Shown here in pieces: positions 1-8,024 of a stretch of 21,327 nt of DNA. The stretch is from assembly GCA_964419225.1 (NCBI GenBank), contig CAYQPF010000088.1, forward strand, positions 1 through 21,327, given 5' to 3'. A program made the position numbers and the translations under genes. Source of the stretch: CAYQPF01 sp964419225 (GTDB taxonomy: Bacteria > Cloacimonadota > Cloacimonadia > Cloacimonadales > CAYQPF01). Positions within the stretch are counted from its first letter, which is position 1. Each line of letters begins with the position of its first letter. The notes beneath the pieces were generated by a model. That model was not told where the DNA came from. It did no database searches and saw only the letters and a program-made list of their open reading frames with translations.

Positions 1-1466
1 TTGATCAAAATTAACTCCGAAGATGTGTCATTCCCGGCTACTAATACTATTGAGCTGGATAACTTGGCATTTTCTTCCAGAAGAATGGTTTCCTTATGTG
101 TTTTAAAACCGGATTTGGATACAGAAAGAACATACTGTCCCGCCGGTATGTCGCGAAAAACCTGAGAATTATTACTCTTAAAAACTTCATTGCCATCGCC
201 TTCCAACAGAATATGTGCATCAAAAGGATCTGTAGAAATGCTCAATGTACCTTTTGGGTACTTCGGAAAAACATCAACTTTGATTGTGTCATTCTTAGTG
301 ATAAGATAATTCTGGACAAACATTTCGGCTTTTGGTACCAGTACCTTTACTGTACAAATCCCGGTAGGTAACTGAATATTAACATGATCTTCAAACTTGA
401 CATCATTGATAAATACTTCTGCATTTCCCGGTGTGTTCAAACTCAAATAACCGATATTACTGTATGTAGTCAAAGTAACAAAAGAATCCTGCCCCTTTTC
501 TACATTAACTTCCCGCTCTTCTGTATCATATTCATCTGATTTGGCTCGTAAAAAATACTTGCCTGGCAAAATCTTATCATAAGTATAAGGGGTACGGAAT
601 TTTTGGGGGATATTGTTCAGATAAATCTCCAAATCGTCTTTTGGCTGGGAATCAACTGTCAGCTTCCCAAAATTGCCTTCCAATTTGAATGTATTGGTGA
701 TGAAAGGTGGTTTTATCTCGATAATACTGTTAAAAGGCATATACCAGTCTTTATCAATTTTAAGCTTATACTTACCTTCTAATAAAAATGTCGAAAGTGG
801 TGTCTCACCAATTTTTGTGTTATCAAGGTATATAGTAGCACCATTAGGTGTGGAATTGATTTGCACAGGTACATCCACTGCAGGTTTCAACTCAAAATCA
901 AAGAAAAAATGCTCTTCACTGACAAAGACATCCTTGTTTTCCGGGATATAACCTTTTTTTTCTATTCGAATATTGTGTGAGCCCTTAGCTAATTTTACGA
1001 AATTAACTGCATTTGTCTGGCTGTCATCAATAAACAATTGAGCATTATCCGGTTTGATCTGGAATTTTACATTGATCTGATTATTATCATCATTCCCCAA
1101 CGACTTTAACTTAATCACATATACAGCACCTTTCTGTAAAGAGACTTTAGCCGGTATTTTATAACTGTAAGGCATAAAACCCTGAGAGGTAAATGTTAGA
1201 TACTTTTCCCGGTTACTTATATAATAATACGAGATCCCCTGACTCCTCTTTTCAGTCTTAAAGACTTCAATATCGCTCAGATATACTTCAGATGTAATAT
1301 TGGTCTCTATCCGTAATAAACAACAATCGTCTCCATTAGCGTCTTTTACAGGATATAAATTCCCGTGTAAATCCAAGGGATCAGCTTGAAAATCCTGGAC
1401 ACAGAATTCCATCGCCAGGCTCATACTGACTATCCAATATATCATAAATACTAATATAATTCTCAT
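1..1466 (-). CDS. PEGA-repeat protein, exported (C-terminus beyond window)
   Basis: An open frame of 488 codons runs from an ATG at 1466 off the left edge without a stop, so the protein is N-terminal only here. Residues 1-19 look like a signal peptide (hydrophobic run after MRI, ending near SLA-ME). Residues 20-130 are a unique region with a Cys pair at 48-49. Five PEGA-type repeats follow at about 132-190, 199-255, 266-325, 338-395 and 405-465. Each has the pattern 'beta strand - P-x-x-A-x-[IVL]-[FY]-[IVL]-x-[DN] - ... - G-x-[YH]-x-[IVL]' (for example STPNGATIYLDNTKIGETPL at 205-224). PEGA domains are small immunoglobulin-like surface folds; the function here is unknown. No clear Shine-Dalgarno sequence precedes the start. 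It is the third minus-strand gene in a row but is separated from the HD gene by 165 bases containing repeats, so it may be transcribed separately. The PEGA call is secure, the role is not. Confidence 0.85.
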   Translation of the reverse strand, partial: MRIILVFMIYWIVSMSLAMEFCVQDFQADPLDLHGNLYPVKDANGDDCCLLRIETNITSEVYLSDIEVFKTEKRSQGISYYYISNREKYLTFTSQGFMPYSYKIPAKVSLQKGAVYVIKLKSLGNDDNNQINVKFQIKPDNAQLFIDDSQTNAVNFVKLAKGSHNIRIEKKGYIPENKDVFVSEEHFFFDFELKPAVDVPVQINSTPNGATIYLDNTKIGETPLSTFLLEGKYKLKIDKDWYMPFNSIIEIKPPFITNTFKLEGNFGKLTVDSQPKDDLEIYLNNIPQKFRTPYTYDKILPGKYFLRAKSDEYDTEEREVNVEKGQDSFVTLTTYSNIGYLSLNTPGNAEVFINDVKFEDHVNIQLPTGICTVKVLVPKAEMFVQNYLITKNDTIKVDVFPKYPKGTLSISTDPFDAHILLEGDGNEVFKSNNSQVFRDIPAGQYVLSVSKSGFKTHKETILLEENAKLSSSIVLVAGNDTSSELILI

Positions 1467-1547
1467 GATACATTTAAAATATATCTGTCTTATAATGGCA
1501 AGTATTTTTTGTAGATTTATAATATTTTTTCAACAACAGGTAGTTCA

Positions 1548-1580
1548 AATTGTCAACTGTCAATTCTCAATTGTCAATTC
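1548..1580. repeat. AATTGTCAA-type short tandem repeat
   Basis: In the 165-base gap between the HD gene and the PEGA gene, degenerate units of AATTGTCAA / CTGTCAATT follow one another. The 14-base string GTCAACTGTCAATT (1552-1565) recurs as its reverse complement at 19869-19882. Just outside, GTCCATA occurs twice (about 1599 and 1618). These look like dispersed intergenic repeats rather than regulatory sites; no terminator hairpin is evident in the gap. Confidence 0.6.
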
Positions 1581-1631
1581 ACCTACTCTCTTCCATTTAG
1601 TCCATACAGTACATTTTGTCCATATCCGAAG

Positions 1632-2438
1632 CTACAAATATCTCAGCATTTCATGATCTGGCACACCTGCATATAATTCAATATATGGTTTTACCGGGCT
1701 GGCCGCTATTTTTGGGAAGAGTACTTCTTCAATTTGGAATAAACCCACAGACTGCTGCATTTCCACCTGTATTCGGATTGGCTTTTCTTCACCCTCTATG
1801 ATTCTAACTCTTTGCACCGAACTGGAAGAATATCTGTGAATATCTCCCACTCTGGGGTTATGAGACATCAAAAGGGGGATTCGGGCTCTGCCTTTCTCCA
1901 TATCGCATCCATCTCCGATCAGAATAAGCCCCGCTTCCAGGGAATGGATCTTCTGGGTCGCCATATGACCGATTATCCCTTCAATAATAAGAGAACGCAT
2001 GATAACTTTTTTCACCATTTCCTCTCCCGTATAAATATGATCTAGGATTCTCTGAATTACCGGCATTGCTAAAAAACTGCTCATAATTTCATGTTTGTCC
2101 CGGGCAATGGTCATCCCAAAATCATGCAGCATGGTTGCAATAAAAACGGCTGCTTTACTGTCCTCTGCAGTTCCGATCTCTTCTTGTTCAAGACAAAATT
2201 TAATACCTTTTTTATCAAGTAGATCAAAGGCTAAAATAGCATTTAATGATGCTTTTCTTACATGTACCGGACCATGATCATTGAACCCAAGCCGTCTGAT
2301 GGATACAGTATTTGCATATTCCTGAATAGCCTGTATCTCCGGGTCATCGAAAATATAGGCGGCTGCCTGATGTGATTTGCCTGAGAGCATCTCTAATAAC
2401 TTATGTTCCAGATTTATTTGTTTTGATGATTTTTGCAT
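1632..2438 (-). CDS. HD-domain metal-dependent phosphohydrolase
   Basis: A 268-residue soluble protein. The metal-binding HD signature is present: NDHGPVH at 53-59 (H55, H59), the LHD pair at H105/D106, H116, and GDGCDMEKGRARIP from 175 (D176, D179). The C-terminal third ('IRIQVEMQQSVGLFQIEEVL', 221-240) matches the tail of a subgroup of stand-alone HD proteins found in archaea and assorted bacteria. HD enzymes hydrolyse phosphate esters, often nucleotides; the substrate of this subgroup is not known to me. The start is firm: AGGAGA sits 6 bases before the ATG. It follows yraN by only 9 bases, so the two are probably one transcript. All metal ligands expected of the core appear intact, so an active enzyme is likely. 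Confidence 0.8.
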   Translation of the reverse strand: MQKSSKQINLEHKLLEMLSGKSHQAAAYIFDDPEIQAIQEYANTVSIRRLGFNDHGPVHVRKASLNAILAFDLLDKKGIKFCLEQEEIGTAEDSKAAVFIATMLHDFGMTIARDKHEIMSSFLAMPVIQRILDHIYTGEEMVKKVIMRSLIIEGIIGHMATQKIHSLEAGLILIGDGCDMEKGRARIPLLMSHNPRVGDIHRYSSSSVQRVRIIEGEEKPIRIQVEMQQSVGLFQIEEVLFPKIAASPVKPYIELYAGVPDHEMLRYL

Positions 2439-2447
2439 TTTTTCTCC

Positions 2448-2813
2448 TTAAAAAGCTTCTTCCCAATGTAGAAGCTTTGTTTTCTTATTCTCATCCAGTG
2501 TTATTACAATTATATCAAACCTGATTTGATAATGTTCTAAATTGTTTTTTTTCAAGTAATACATAGCAGTTTTCTGAATTCTTCTTTGTTTCCCGCTGCT
2601 AATGGAATTTACGGCACTTTCAACATTATCGGACAATCTTGTCCGCACTTCAGTAAAAATCAGGACACCATTTAAAAGAGAAATAATATCAATTTCACCC
2701 TGGTAAGCAGAAAAATTCTTTGCAACAATCTTATGCTTTTTAGACAATAAATATCTCTCTGCTTCTTTTTCTCCCCAGTCGCCAATGTCTTTACTATTTT
2801 TCTTTTCAATCAT
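2448..2813 (-). CDS. yraN: YraN/UPF0102 family nuclease-like protein
   Basis: The frame is open from 2867 (139 codons), but the ATG at 2813 gives the family's usual length (121 residues). It is preceded by TAGGG and places the typical 'GDWGEKEAERYL' close to the N-terminus; the upstream ATG has no ribosome-binding site. Motifs of the PD-(D/E)XK-like UPF0102 fold are visible: YQGEIDII (E and D as metal ligands) followed by FTEVRTR, where EVR stands in for the usual EVK. The family is widespread, often beside rnhB or rsmI, and is thought to act on nucleic acid, but its role is not settled. It is first gene of a probable yraN-HD pair, divergent from the sensor kinase. Confidence 0.85.
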   Translation of the reverse strand: MIEKKNSKDIGDWGEKEAERYLLSKKHKIVAKNFSAYQGEIDIISLLNGVLIFTEVRTRLSDNVESAVNSISSGKQRRIQKTAMYYLKKNNLEHYQIRFDIIVITLDENKKTKLLHWEEAF

Positions 2814-2917
2814 AACCCTATATAATAATTCTTTTTTTTTTATAAACAAGATTATTTTTCTTGTCATTTTTAATCAAGTTATTTAAATTTGAAATGAGGT
2901 GGAAATGATTTTAGATT

Positions 2918-2945
2918 TTGAAAAGATTGATTCTTGTTGTAATAG
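2918..2945 (+). promoter_or_regulatory. Possible sigma70-like promoter for the sensor kinase operon
   Basis: TTGAAA (2918-2923), a 16-base spacer and TAATAG (2940-2945) lie 33 bases before the kinase start, in the divergent gap between yraN and the kinase. The gap is AT-rich, so chance matches are easy. This is a candidate only. Confidence 0.3.
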
Positions 2946-2978
2946 AATATTAGGGAATAAATTTCCTGGAAGACTAAG

Positions 2979-5861
2979 ATGAAAATCAAAACAAAACTCC
3001 TCATCAATAGTCTTTCGGGTATTATTATACCTATTGTAGTCCTATTGATTTTCATTGCTTTTAACAAAGAGTACAAACAAGAGTTAAATGAATTCAAAAA
3101 TGTAAATGCTTTAAAACATGACGTATATACCTATAATCAATTGTTTTTTAAGAATTATAAATTTCAAAGTCTTCGGGAACGTAATCAGATTAGATCAGAG
3201 TTGGATACAATCAAACTAACTCTCGAAAGTTTGAATTTTGATGAGGCTGATGAGATAAAAAGAAAAATTACTATAAAAAATAATGTCGATCAATTACATA
3301 AAATAATTAGTGAGCAATTTATAGTAAAGGATGCTTCTTTTAAAAATAATCCAATACAGAATATCTCAATGTTAGGAAAAATAAGTATCCTGAATTTAAA
3401 AGTTATGGATGATATTGACTGGTATTCCCAAAAAACTTATAGAGATCTTCTGAGCATTGTTAAACTTCGAGCACAAACCATCGGGTTCTTTGTAATATTT
3501 ATTTTCCTTTTTTTGATGATTATTAACTACAGAATGTTGAAAGAAATAACGAAATCCTTTAGAAATCTCTTAGACGGTATTCATTGTTTACAAAAAGGTG
3601 ATTATTCTTTTCGCATGAGTATTAAATCCAATGATGAATTAATGGTACTAAGCAAAGAATTCACTGAATTAGCTCAAAAACTGTTCAATGCCAATGAACA
3701 GATAAATAAAGAATCCAGGGAACTTCTCGCTGCCGAGCAGTTAGCTGTAAACTCCCAACGAACCTTAAAAATGTTTGCCGAGAATACTTCTGATATTCTC
3801 TGGACATTTGATAAGGATTTCAAATTACTTTATGTCAGTCCTTCTGTAAAAACGGTATTCAATTATACTTCTGAGGAAATTCTGGAAGGAAAATCTGTGG
3901 ATTTTAACTCCATGCTGGATAGCTTAAAATCTCTTTACTCATTCAACTTAGAAATTGTTCCTCAGACAAGAACAATAGAATTCAAACTCAACTTACTTCC
4001 CCAAAGAACGGTTTGGCTGGAAATGACCATTGATCTGATTCTGGAAGGTGTTGTCTTTTGTGGTGCTACTTGTACTGCAAGAGATATCAGTGCAAGGAAA
4101 GAACTGGAAGCTGTTCAGGAATTAACTTTGAAGATCTTGAAAATAGTTAACACTGATAAGCTGAGCAAAGTGATATTTGAAGATATTGGATTTATCTTAA
4201 AGGACTATTGCCAAATCGAAAGATTTGGTATTCGTCTCAGAATGAATAACGATTTTCCTTTTTTCAGCCATTTTGGAATATCAGATTCTTTTTTGGAGAC
4301 GGAATCATCTTTAATAGAATATGATTACAATGGTCAAATCATTACTGACGAGAACAAGAACATGCAACTTGGGTGTATCTGTGGTTTGATTATACAAGGA
4401 AAAGCAGAGAAATTGAACCAATATTTAACAGAATATGGCAGCTTCTGGACTACTGATCTGGAGCAATTGCAGCCATTCTTTAAAAAGAATCCGGGTCTGT
4501 TTAATTATCGGGGAAAATGCTATGAATATGGTAATAGATCATTGGCCTTAATCCCCGTAAAAACAGGGGGTTCTGTTGTTGGCTTGATCCAGTTACAGGA
4601 TACTTTACCCGGTAAATTTACTAAAAAATTAGTGCAGAATTTAGAAGATATTGCTGTGATTTTAGGTATCACAATTAATAGAATTGAAATTGGAGAATAT
4701 TTTAGACAGGCAAAAGAAGAGGCAGAACGGGCTAATAAAATCAAAACAAACTTTCTTTCTAACATGAGTCATGAAATTAGAAATCCCTTAAACGGAATAA
4801 TGAATTTAATCAGTGTTTTAGAGCAATCAGATTTAACCCAGGAACACAAGAATTTAATTGAGATGATGCGTAAGTCCTCGGGGCATCTTTTCCAGATTGT
4901 AAATGATATCCTGGATTTTTCCAAAATAGAAGCAGGCAAGAAAGAAGTCAGAGTAACTGAATTCAGTTTAAGCAAACTGATCAAAGAAGTAATCGATTAT
5001 ACGAAAGTATTACTCACTCATAAAAATATCAAAGTAAAATCCGTACTGGACCCAGAATTGCCAGTAATTATTCGTACAGATGAGACGATCCTTAAACAAA
5101 TTCTTCTTAATATTCTGAATAATTCTGTAAAATTCACAGAAACTGGCATTATTAAGGTGGAAGTTAGAATCATAGAAAAAGATAATACGGATATGAAACT
5201 TTGCTTTATTCTATCAGACACAGGAATTGGCATACCTAAAGACAAATTAGACAGCATATTTGAAATTTTCTCTCAGGTGGATACTTCATATAATAAGCAG
5301 TATCAGGGAACCGGGCTCGGTTTATCTATTGTCAAAGAATTAGTCAAATTGCTTCGGGGAGAAGTCTCTATCCAAAGCGTTATTGATGCAGGATCAATCT
5401 TCACTCTGGAAATACCTGTTACTGCTGTAATCCCCAAGGTCGAAAGAGACTTAATTAGTAATCCGCAAGCAATCAAAAATTTTGCTCAAGTCAGATTACT
5501 CCTTGCTGAAGACAATGTTATCAATGCAGTATCCTTAACAGCAATTCTAAAGAGTAAAGGCTTCTTTGTTGATACTGTCAGTAACGGTTTCCAGGTTTTA
5601 CAAAAAATTGAAGACAATAAGTATGATATTATTTTGATGGATGTGCAAATGCCTAAACTCGATGGAATAGAGTGTACCAGGATTATCAGAGAAAAAGAAT
5701 CTGGTACAAATAACCATTATCCAATAATTGCTTTGACAGGATATGCCTTTGCAGAAGATAAAGCTGCATGTGAAGAAGCCGGGATGGATGATTTTATTTC
5801 CAAACCGATCAATGAATATGAGTTAATAGAGAAAATCTACCTGCATTTAAATGGGAGATAA
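2979..5861 (+). CDS. Hybrid sensor histidine kinase (HAMP-PAS-GAF-HisKA-HATPase-REC)
   Basis: A 960-residue membrane-bound hybrid kinase. TM1 is about 8-28, an extracytoplasmic helical sensor about 30-166, and TM2 about 167-184. Then come HAMP (184-238) with a coiled coil to about 260, PAS (262-375) and a GAF-like domain (385-575). The HisKA H-box NMSHEIRNPLNG has phospho-acceptor H598. The HATPase domain has the N-box near N714/N715, DTGIGIP at 747-753 and GTGLGLSI at 777-784. The C-terminal receiver has acidic pocket E844/D845, phospho-acceptor D888, T920 and K942. All catalytic residues are present. The GAF-like domain carries a Cys-rich GCICG motif (C466, C468) and C514, suggesting redox, metal or ligand sensing (inference). 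There is no separate DNA-binding regulator nearby, so output may go through a phosphorelay partner elsewhere. The stop overlaps the mtaB start by one base. Confidence 0.93.
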   Translation: MKIKTKLLINSLSGIIIPIVVLLIFIAFNKEYKQELNEFKNVNALKHDVYTYNQLFFKNYKFQSLRERNQIRSELDTIKLTLESLNFDEADEIKRKITIKNNVDQLHKIISEQFIVKDASFKNNPIQNISMLGKISILNLKVMDDIDWYSQKTYRDLLSIVKLRAQTIGFFVIFIFLFLMIINYRMLKEITKSFRNLLDGIHCLQKGDYSFRMSIKSNDELMVLSKEFTELAQKLFNANEQINKESRELLAAEQLAVNSQRTLKMFAENTSDILWTFDKDFKLLYVSPSVKTVFNYTSEEILEGKSVDFNSMLDSLKSLYSFNLEIVPQTRTIEFKLNLLPQRTVWLEMTIDLILEGVVFCGATCTARDISARKELEAVQELTLKILKIVNTDKLSKVIFEDIGFILKDYCQIERFGIRLRMNNDFPFFSHFGISDSFLETESSLIEYDYNGQIITDENKNMQLGCICGLIIQGKAEKLNQYLTEYGSFWTTDLEQLQPFFKKNPGLFNYRGKCYEYGNRSLALIPVKTGGSVVGLIQLQDTLPGKFTKKLVQNLEDIAVILGITINRIEIGEYFRQAKEEAERANKIKTNFLSNMSHEIRNPLNGIMNLISVLEQSDLTQEHKNLIEMMRKSSGHLFQIVNDILDFSKIEAGKKEVRVTEFSLSKLIKEVIDYTKVLLTHKNIKVKSVLDPELPVIIRTDETILKQILLNILNNSVKFTETGIIKVEVRIIEKDNTDMKLCFILSDTGIGIPKDKLDSIFEIFSQVDTSYNKQYQGTGLGLSIVKELVKLLRGEVSIQSVIDAGSIFTLEIPVTAVIPKVERDLISNPQAIKNFAQVRLLLAEDNVINAVSLTAILKSKGFFVDTVSNGFQVLQKIEDNKYDIILMDVQMPKLDGIECTRIIREKESGTNNHYPIIALTGYAFAEDKAACEEAGMDDFISKPINEYELIEKIYLHLNGR

Positions 5862-7162
5862 TGAAAAAAGTACACATAATTACCTTAGGCTGCAAAATGA
5901 ACCTAGCCGAGTCAGCCGGCATACTGGATCAATTCACAAAAAACGGATACTTTGCAGGAGATCTCGAAGATTCAGAAGTTATCATTATAAATAGTTGTAC
6001 AGTTACTAACAGAACAGATTTTAAATCCAGGAATGTTTTAAGAAAAGCTGAAGAATTAAAAAGACTTGACCCTGCCAAAAAAATCATTGTTACAGGATGT
6101 TTTTCTCAGATCAATCATGATTCTTTACAGAAAAACAAAAATATTGATCTACTGGTGGATAATAATAAAAAAAATGAAGTGTTTCAGAAATTTATTGAAC
6201 AGAATAACTCTTTTACTGATATTCTGACCGTTTCCGAATTCAGTGAATACAAATCTGACTCTATGTTGGAAAGATCCCGTGCTTTTTTAAAAATACAGGA
6301 TGGTTGCGATAATTACTGTGCGTACTGCATTGTTCCCTTTGCTCGTGGACATAACAGGAGCAGAGCTAAAGAAAATGTTCTGGCCCAAGTTCAATCTCTT
6401 ATTGCAAGTGGATACAAGGAATTTGTTCTGGGTGGAATTAACCTGGGCTTGTATGGTCAGGATAAACAGGAAAACTATTATTTATCTGATTTATTGTGGG
6501 ATTTAGAAAATATTCCTGGACTGGAAATCCTCAGAATCAGTTCACTTGAACCACAACTTTTTACTCAAGCTGTACTGGATTTTCTCAGACAAAGCAAAAA
6601 AGTTGCACCTCATCTGCATATTCCTTTACAGTCAGGTTCAGACACCTTGTTAAAAAGTATGAAACGCAGATATAATACTAAAGAATTTCAAGATCTGATC
6701 TCAACCTTGCACGGTATCATTCCCAACCTGGCTCTGGGATGCGATGTTATTGTGGGATTACCTGGTGAAACTGATGCTCTGTTTCAGGAGACCTATGATT
6801 TCCTGAATCAGCTTGATTTTACCTACTTACATACTTTTATTTACTCCAAAAGAGCTAAAACCGAAGCTGCCCTGATGAAAGAACAGGTGCATGGAACTGT
6901 TGCCAAGGAAAGAAGCAGGTTATTGAGAGAACTTGCTGAGCGAAAAACAGAATCTTACAAACAGATAATTCTGGAAAAGAAAGTTGATATAAAGGGGATT
7001 ATGGAAGATAAAGTTGGAGAATACTGGACAGCATTATCCAACAGATTTATCAGAGTATATTTAAAAAATAAAGAAGAGTTAAAAGGGAAATTGCTTACAA
7101 TGAAACCTTTAAAACTCTTCAAAGATGGAATGGAGGTAGTTGAAATTGATAGAAGTCATTAA
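5861..7162 (+). CDS. mtaB: tRNA t6A37 methylthiotransferase MtaB
   Basis: A 433-residue radical-SAM methylthiotransferase that converts t6A to ms2t6A at position 37 of ANN-decoding tRNAs. The N-terminal UPF0004 domain has the three cluster cysteines C11 (TLGCKMNLAES), C46 (NSCTVTN) and C80 (TGCFSQ). The radical-SAM motif CDNYCAYC gives C149, C153, C156. LQSGSD (256-261) and the DVIVGLPGE strand (295-303) are family features, and a short TRAM-like domain occupies about 368-430. 'GCKMNLAES' near the N-terminus favours MtaB over MiaB or RimO. The ATG overlaps the kinase stop (TAATG) and has GGGAGA just upstream, so translation is probably coupled to the kinase. Its tail overlaps the start of the ABC ATPase. 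Confidence 0.93.
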   Translation: MKKVHIITLGCKMNLAESAGILDQFTKNGYFAGDLEDSEVIIINSCTVTNRTDFKSRNVLRKAEELKRLDPAKKIIVTGCFSQINHDSLQKNKNIDLLVDNNKKNEVFQKFIEQNNSFTDILTVSEFSEYKSDSMLERSRAFLKIQDGCDNYCAYCIVPFARGHNRSRAKENVLAQVQSLIASGYKEFVLGGINLGLYGQDKQENYYLSDLLWDLENIPGLEILRISSLEPQLFTQAVLDFLRQSKKVAPHLHIPLQSGSDTLLKSMKRRYNTKEFQDLISTLHGIIPNLALGCDVIVGLPGETDALFQETYDFLNQLDFTYLHTFIYSKRAKTEAALMKEQVHGTVAKERSRLLRELAERKTESYKQIILEKKVDIKGIMEDKVGEYWTALSNRFIRVYLKNKEELKGKLLTMKPLKLFKDGMEVVEIDRSH

Positions 7163-7853
7163 TATTACAGTTAATCTGGAAGATAAGCTCATACTGGAAG
7201 ATATTAGCTGTATTATTCCTGAACGTAAATCCACTGTGATCATTGGTAAAAGCGGTTCAGGAAAAAGCGTATTGGTAAAGACTATTGCTGGATTACTCAA
7301 ACCTGTCAGCGGTGATGTTTTGATTGATGGAGAGAGTATTTGTAAAGCAGGACATAACAAACTCAAAATCATCCGCCAGAAAATGTCTATGCTGTTTCAA
7401 GGTGCTGCCCTTTTTGATTCCATGAATGTTTATCAGAATGTTGCCTTACCTTTGTTTGAACATACGAAGCTAAAAGAAAGTGAAATTATTAAGATAGTTG
7501 AGGAGAAACTTGACCTTGTCGGTCTAAAATATGTGATGGATAAGATGCCTTCAGATTTGAGCGGTGGTATGCGTAAAAGAGTTGGCTTAGCCAGAGCAAT
7601 AACCTTGGAACCAAAATATATTATCTATGATGAGCCGACAACCGGACTTGATCCCATCACTTCTGCCGAAATTACTCATCTTATTGCCAGTTTACAAAAA
7701 AAGTGTAACTACTCATCCATTATCATCACCCATGATCAGGATTGTATAGAAAAAACAGCAGAGCATGTGATATTCATCCAAAACCGTAAGATCATTTTCC
7801 AGGGTGAATATACAGAGTTTAAGAGTTCACCCTTCAGCAGAGTGTGGAAATAA
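7146..7853 (+). CDS. ABC transporter ATPase, MlaF-like
   Basis: A 235-residue ABC ATPase with all motifs: Walker A GKSGSGKS (34-41), Q-loop Q85 in LFQGAALFDSMNVYQNVALP, signature LSGGM (138-142), Walker B IIYDEP (D162, E163) and H-loop H196 (ITHD). The Q-loop context is typical of MlaF/Ttg2A ATPases, which power phospholipid transport between outer and inner membranes with an MlaE permease and an MCE-domain MlaD. Neither partner is in this window. There is no ATG start: two TTG codons, 7140 and 7146, follow a GGAGG at 7132-7136. The 7146 codon has the better spacing (9 against 3) and was chosen; 7140 would add two residues. Either way the gene overlaps the end of mtaB, implying coupled translation. 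The MlaF assignment is by motif style, so another lipid or MCE-type system is possible. Confidence 0.85.
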   Translation: MIEVINITVNLEDKLILEDISCIIPERKSTVIIGKSGSGKSVLVKTIAGLLKPVSGDVLIDGESICKAGHNKLKIIRQKMSMLFQGAALFDSMNVYQNVALPLFEHTKLKESEIIKIVEEKLDLVGLKYVMDKMPSDLSGGMRKRVGLARAITLEPKYIIYDEPTTGLDPITSAEITHLIASLQKKCNYSSIIITHDQDCIEKTAEHVIFIQNRKIIFQGEYTEFKSSPFSRVWK

Positions 7854-7878
7854 AGTAAAAAGTGTGCGATGTGCAGTT

Positions 7879-7899
7879 GGCAGCATTGCAATGCCTTTT
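7879..7899 (+). terminator. Weak hairpin with short T run after the ABC ATPase
   Basis: GGCA...TGCC encloses the perfect 12-base palindrome GCATTGCAATGC (7883-7894) and is followed by TTTT. The stem is short and the U tract minimal, so it may be only a weak terminator or chance. It is the only hairpin seen in the 171 bases before the tricorn gene. Confidence 0.25.
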
Positions 7900-8024
7900 A
7901 TCACAGATAATTGCTAAAAGAAAATCTATCAACCAACCTATAGTCTATCTCTCACAAAGAGAAGGAATAATAGCTGGAATATAAATTGCTTCAAAGTAAA
8001 TTAAAAAGAATTAGGAGTCTGGAA

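Noticed and set aside
4520..5257. Antisense ORFs of 70-80 codons within the kinase gene
   Set aside because: They are shadows of the kinase frame with no ribosome-binding sites or recognisable domains.
7986..8024. N-terminal extension of the tricorn protease from TTG 7986
   Set aside because: AGGAG precedes the ATG at 8025, and the extension would bury the signal peptide behind charged residues.
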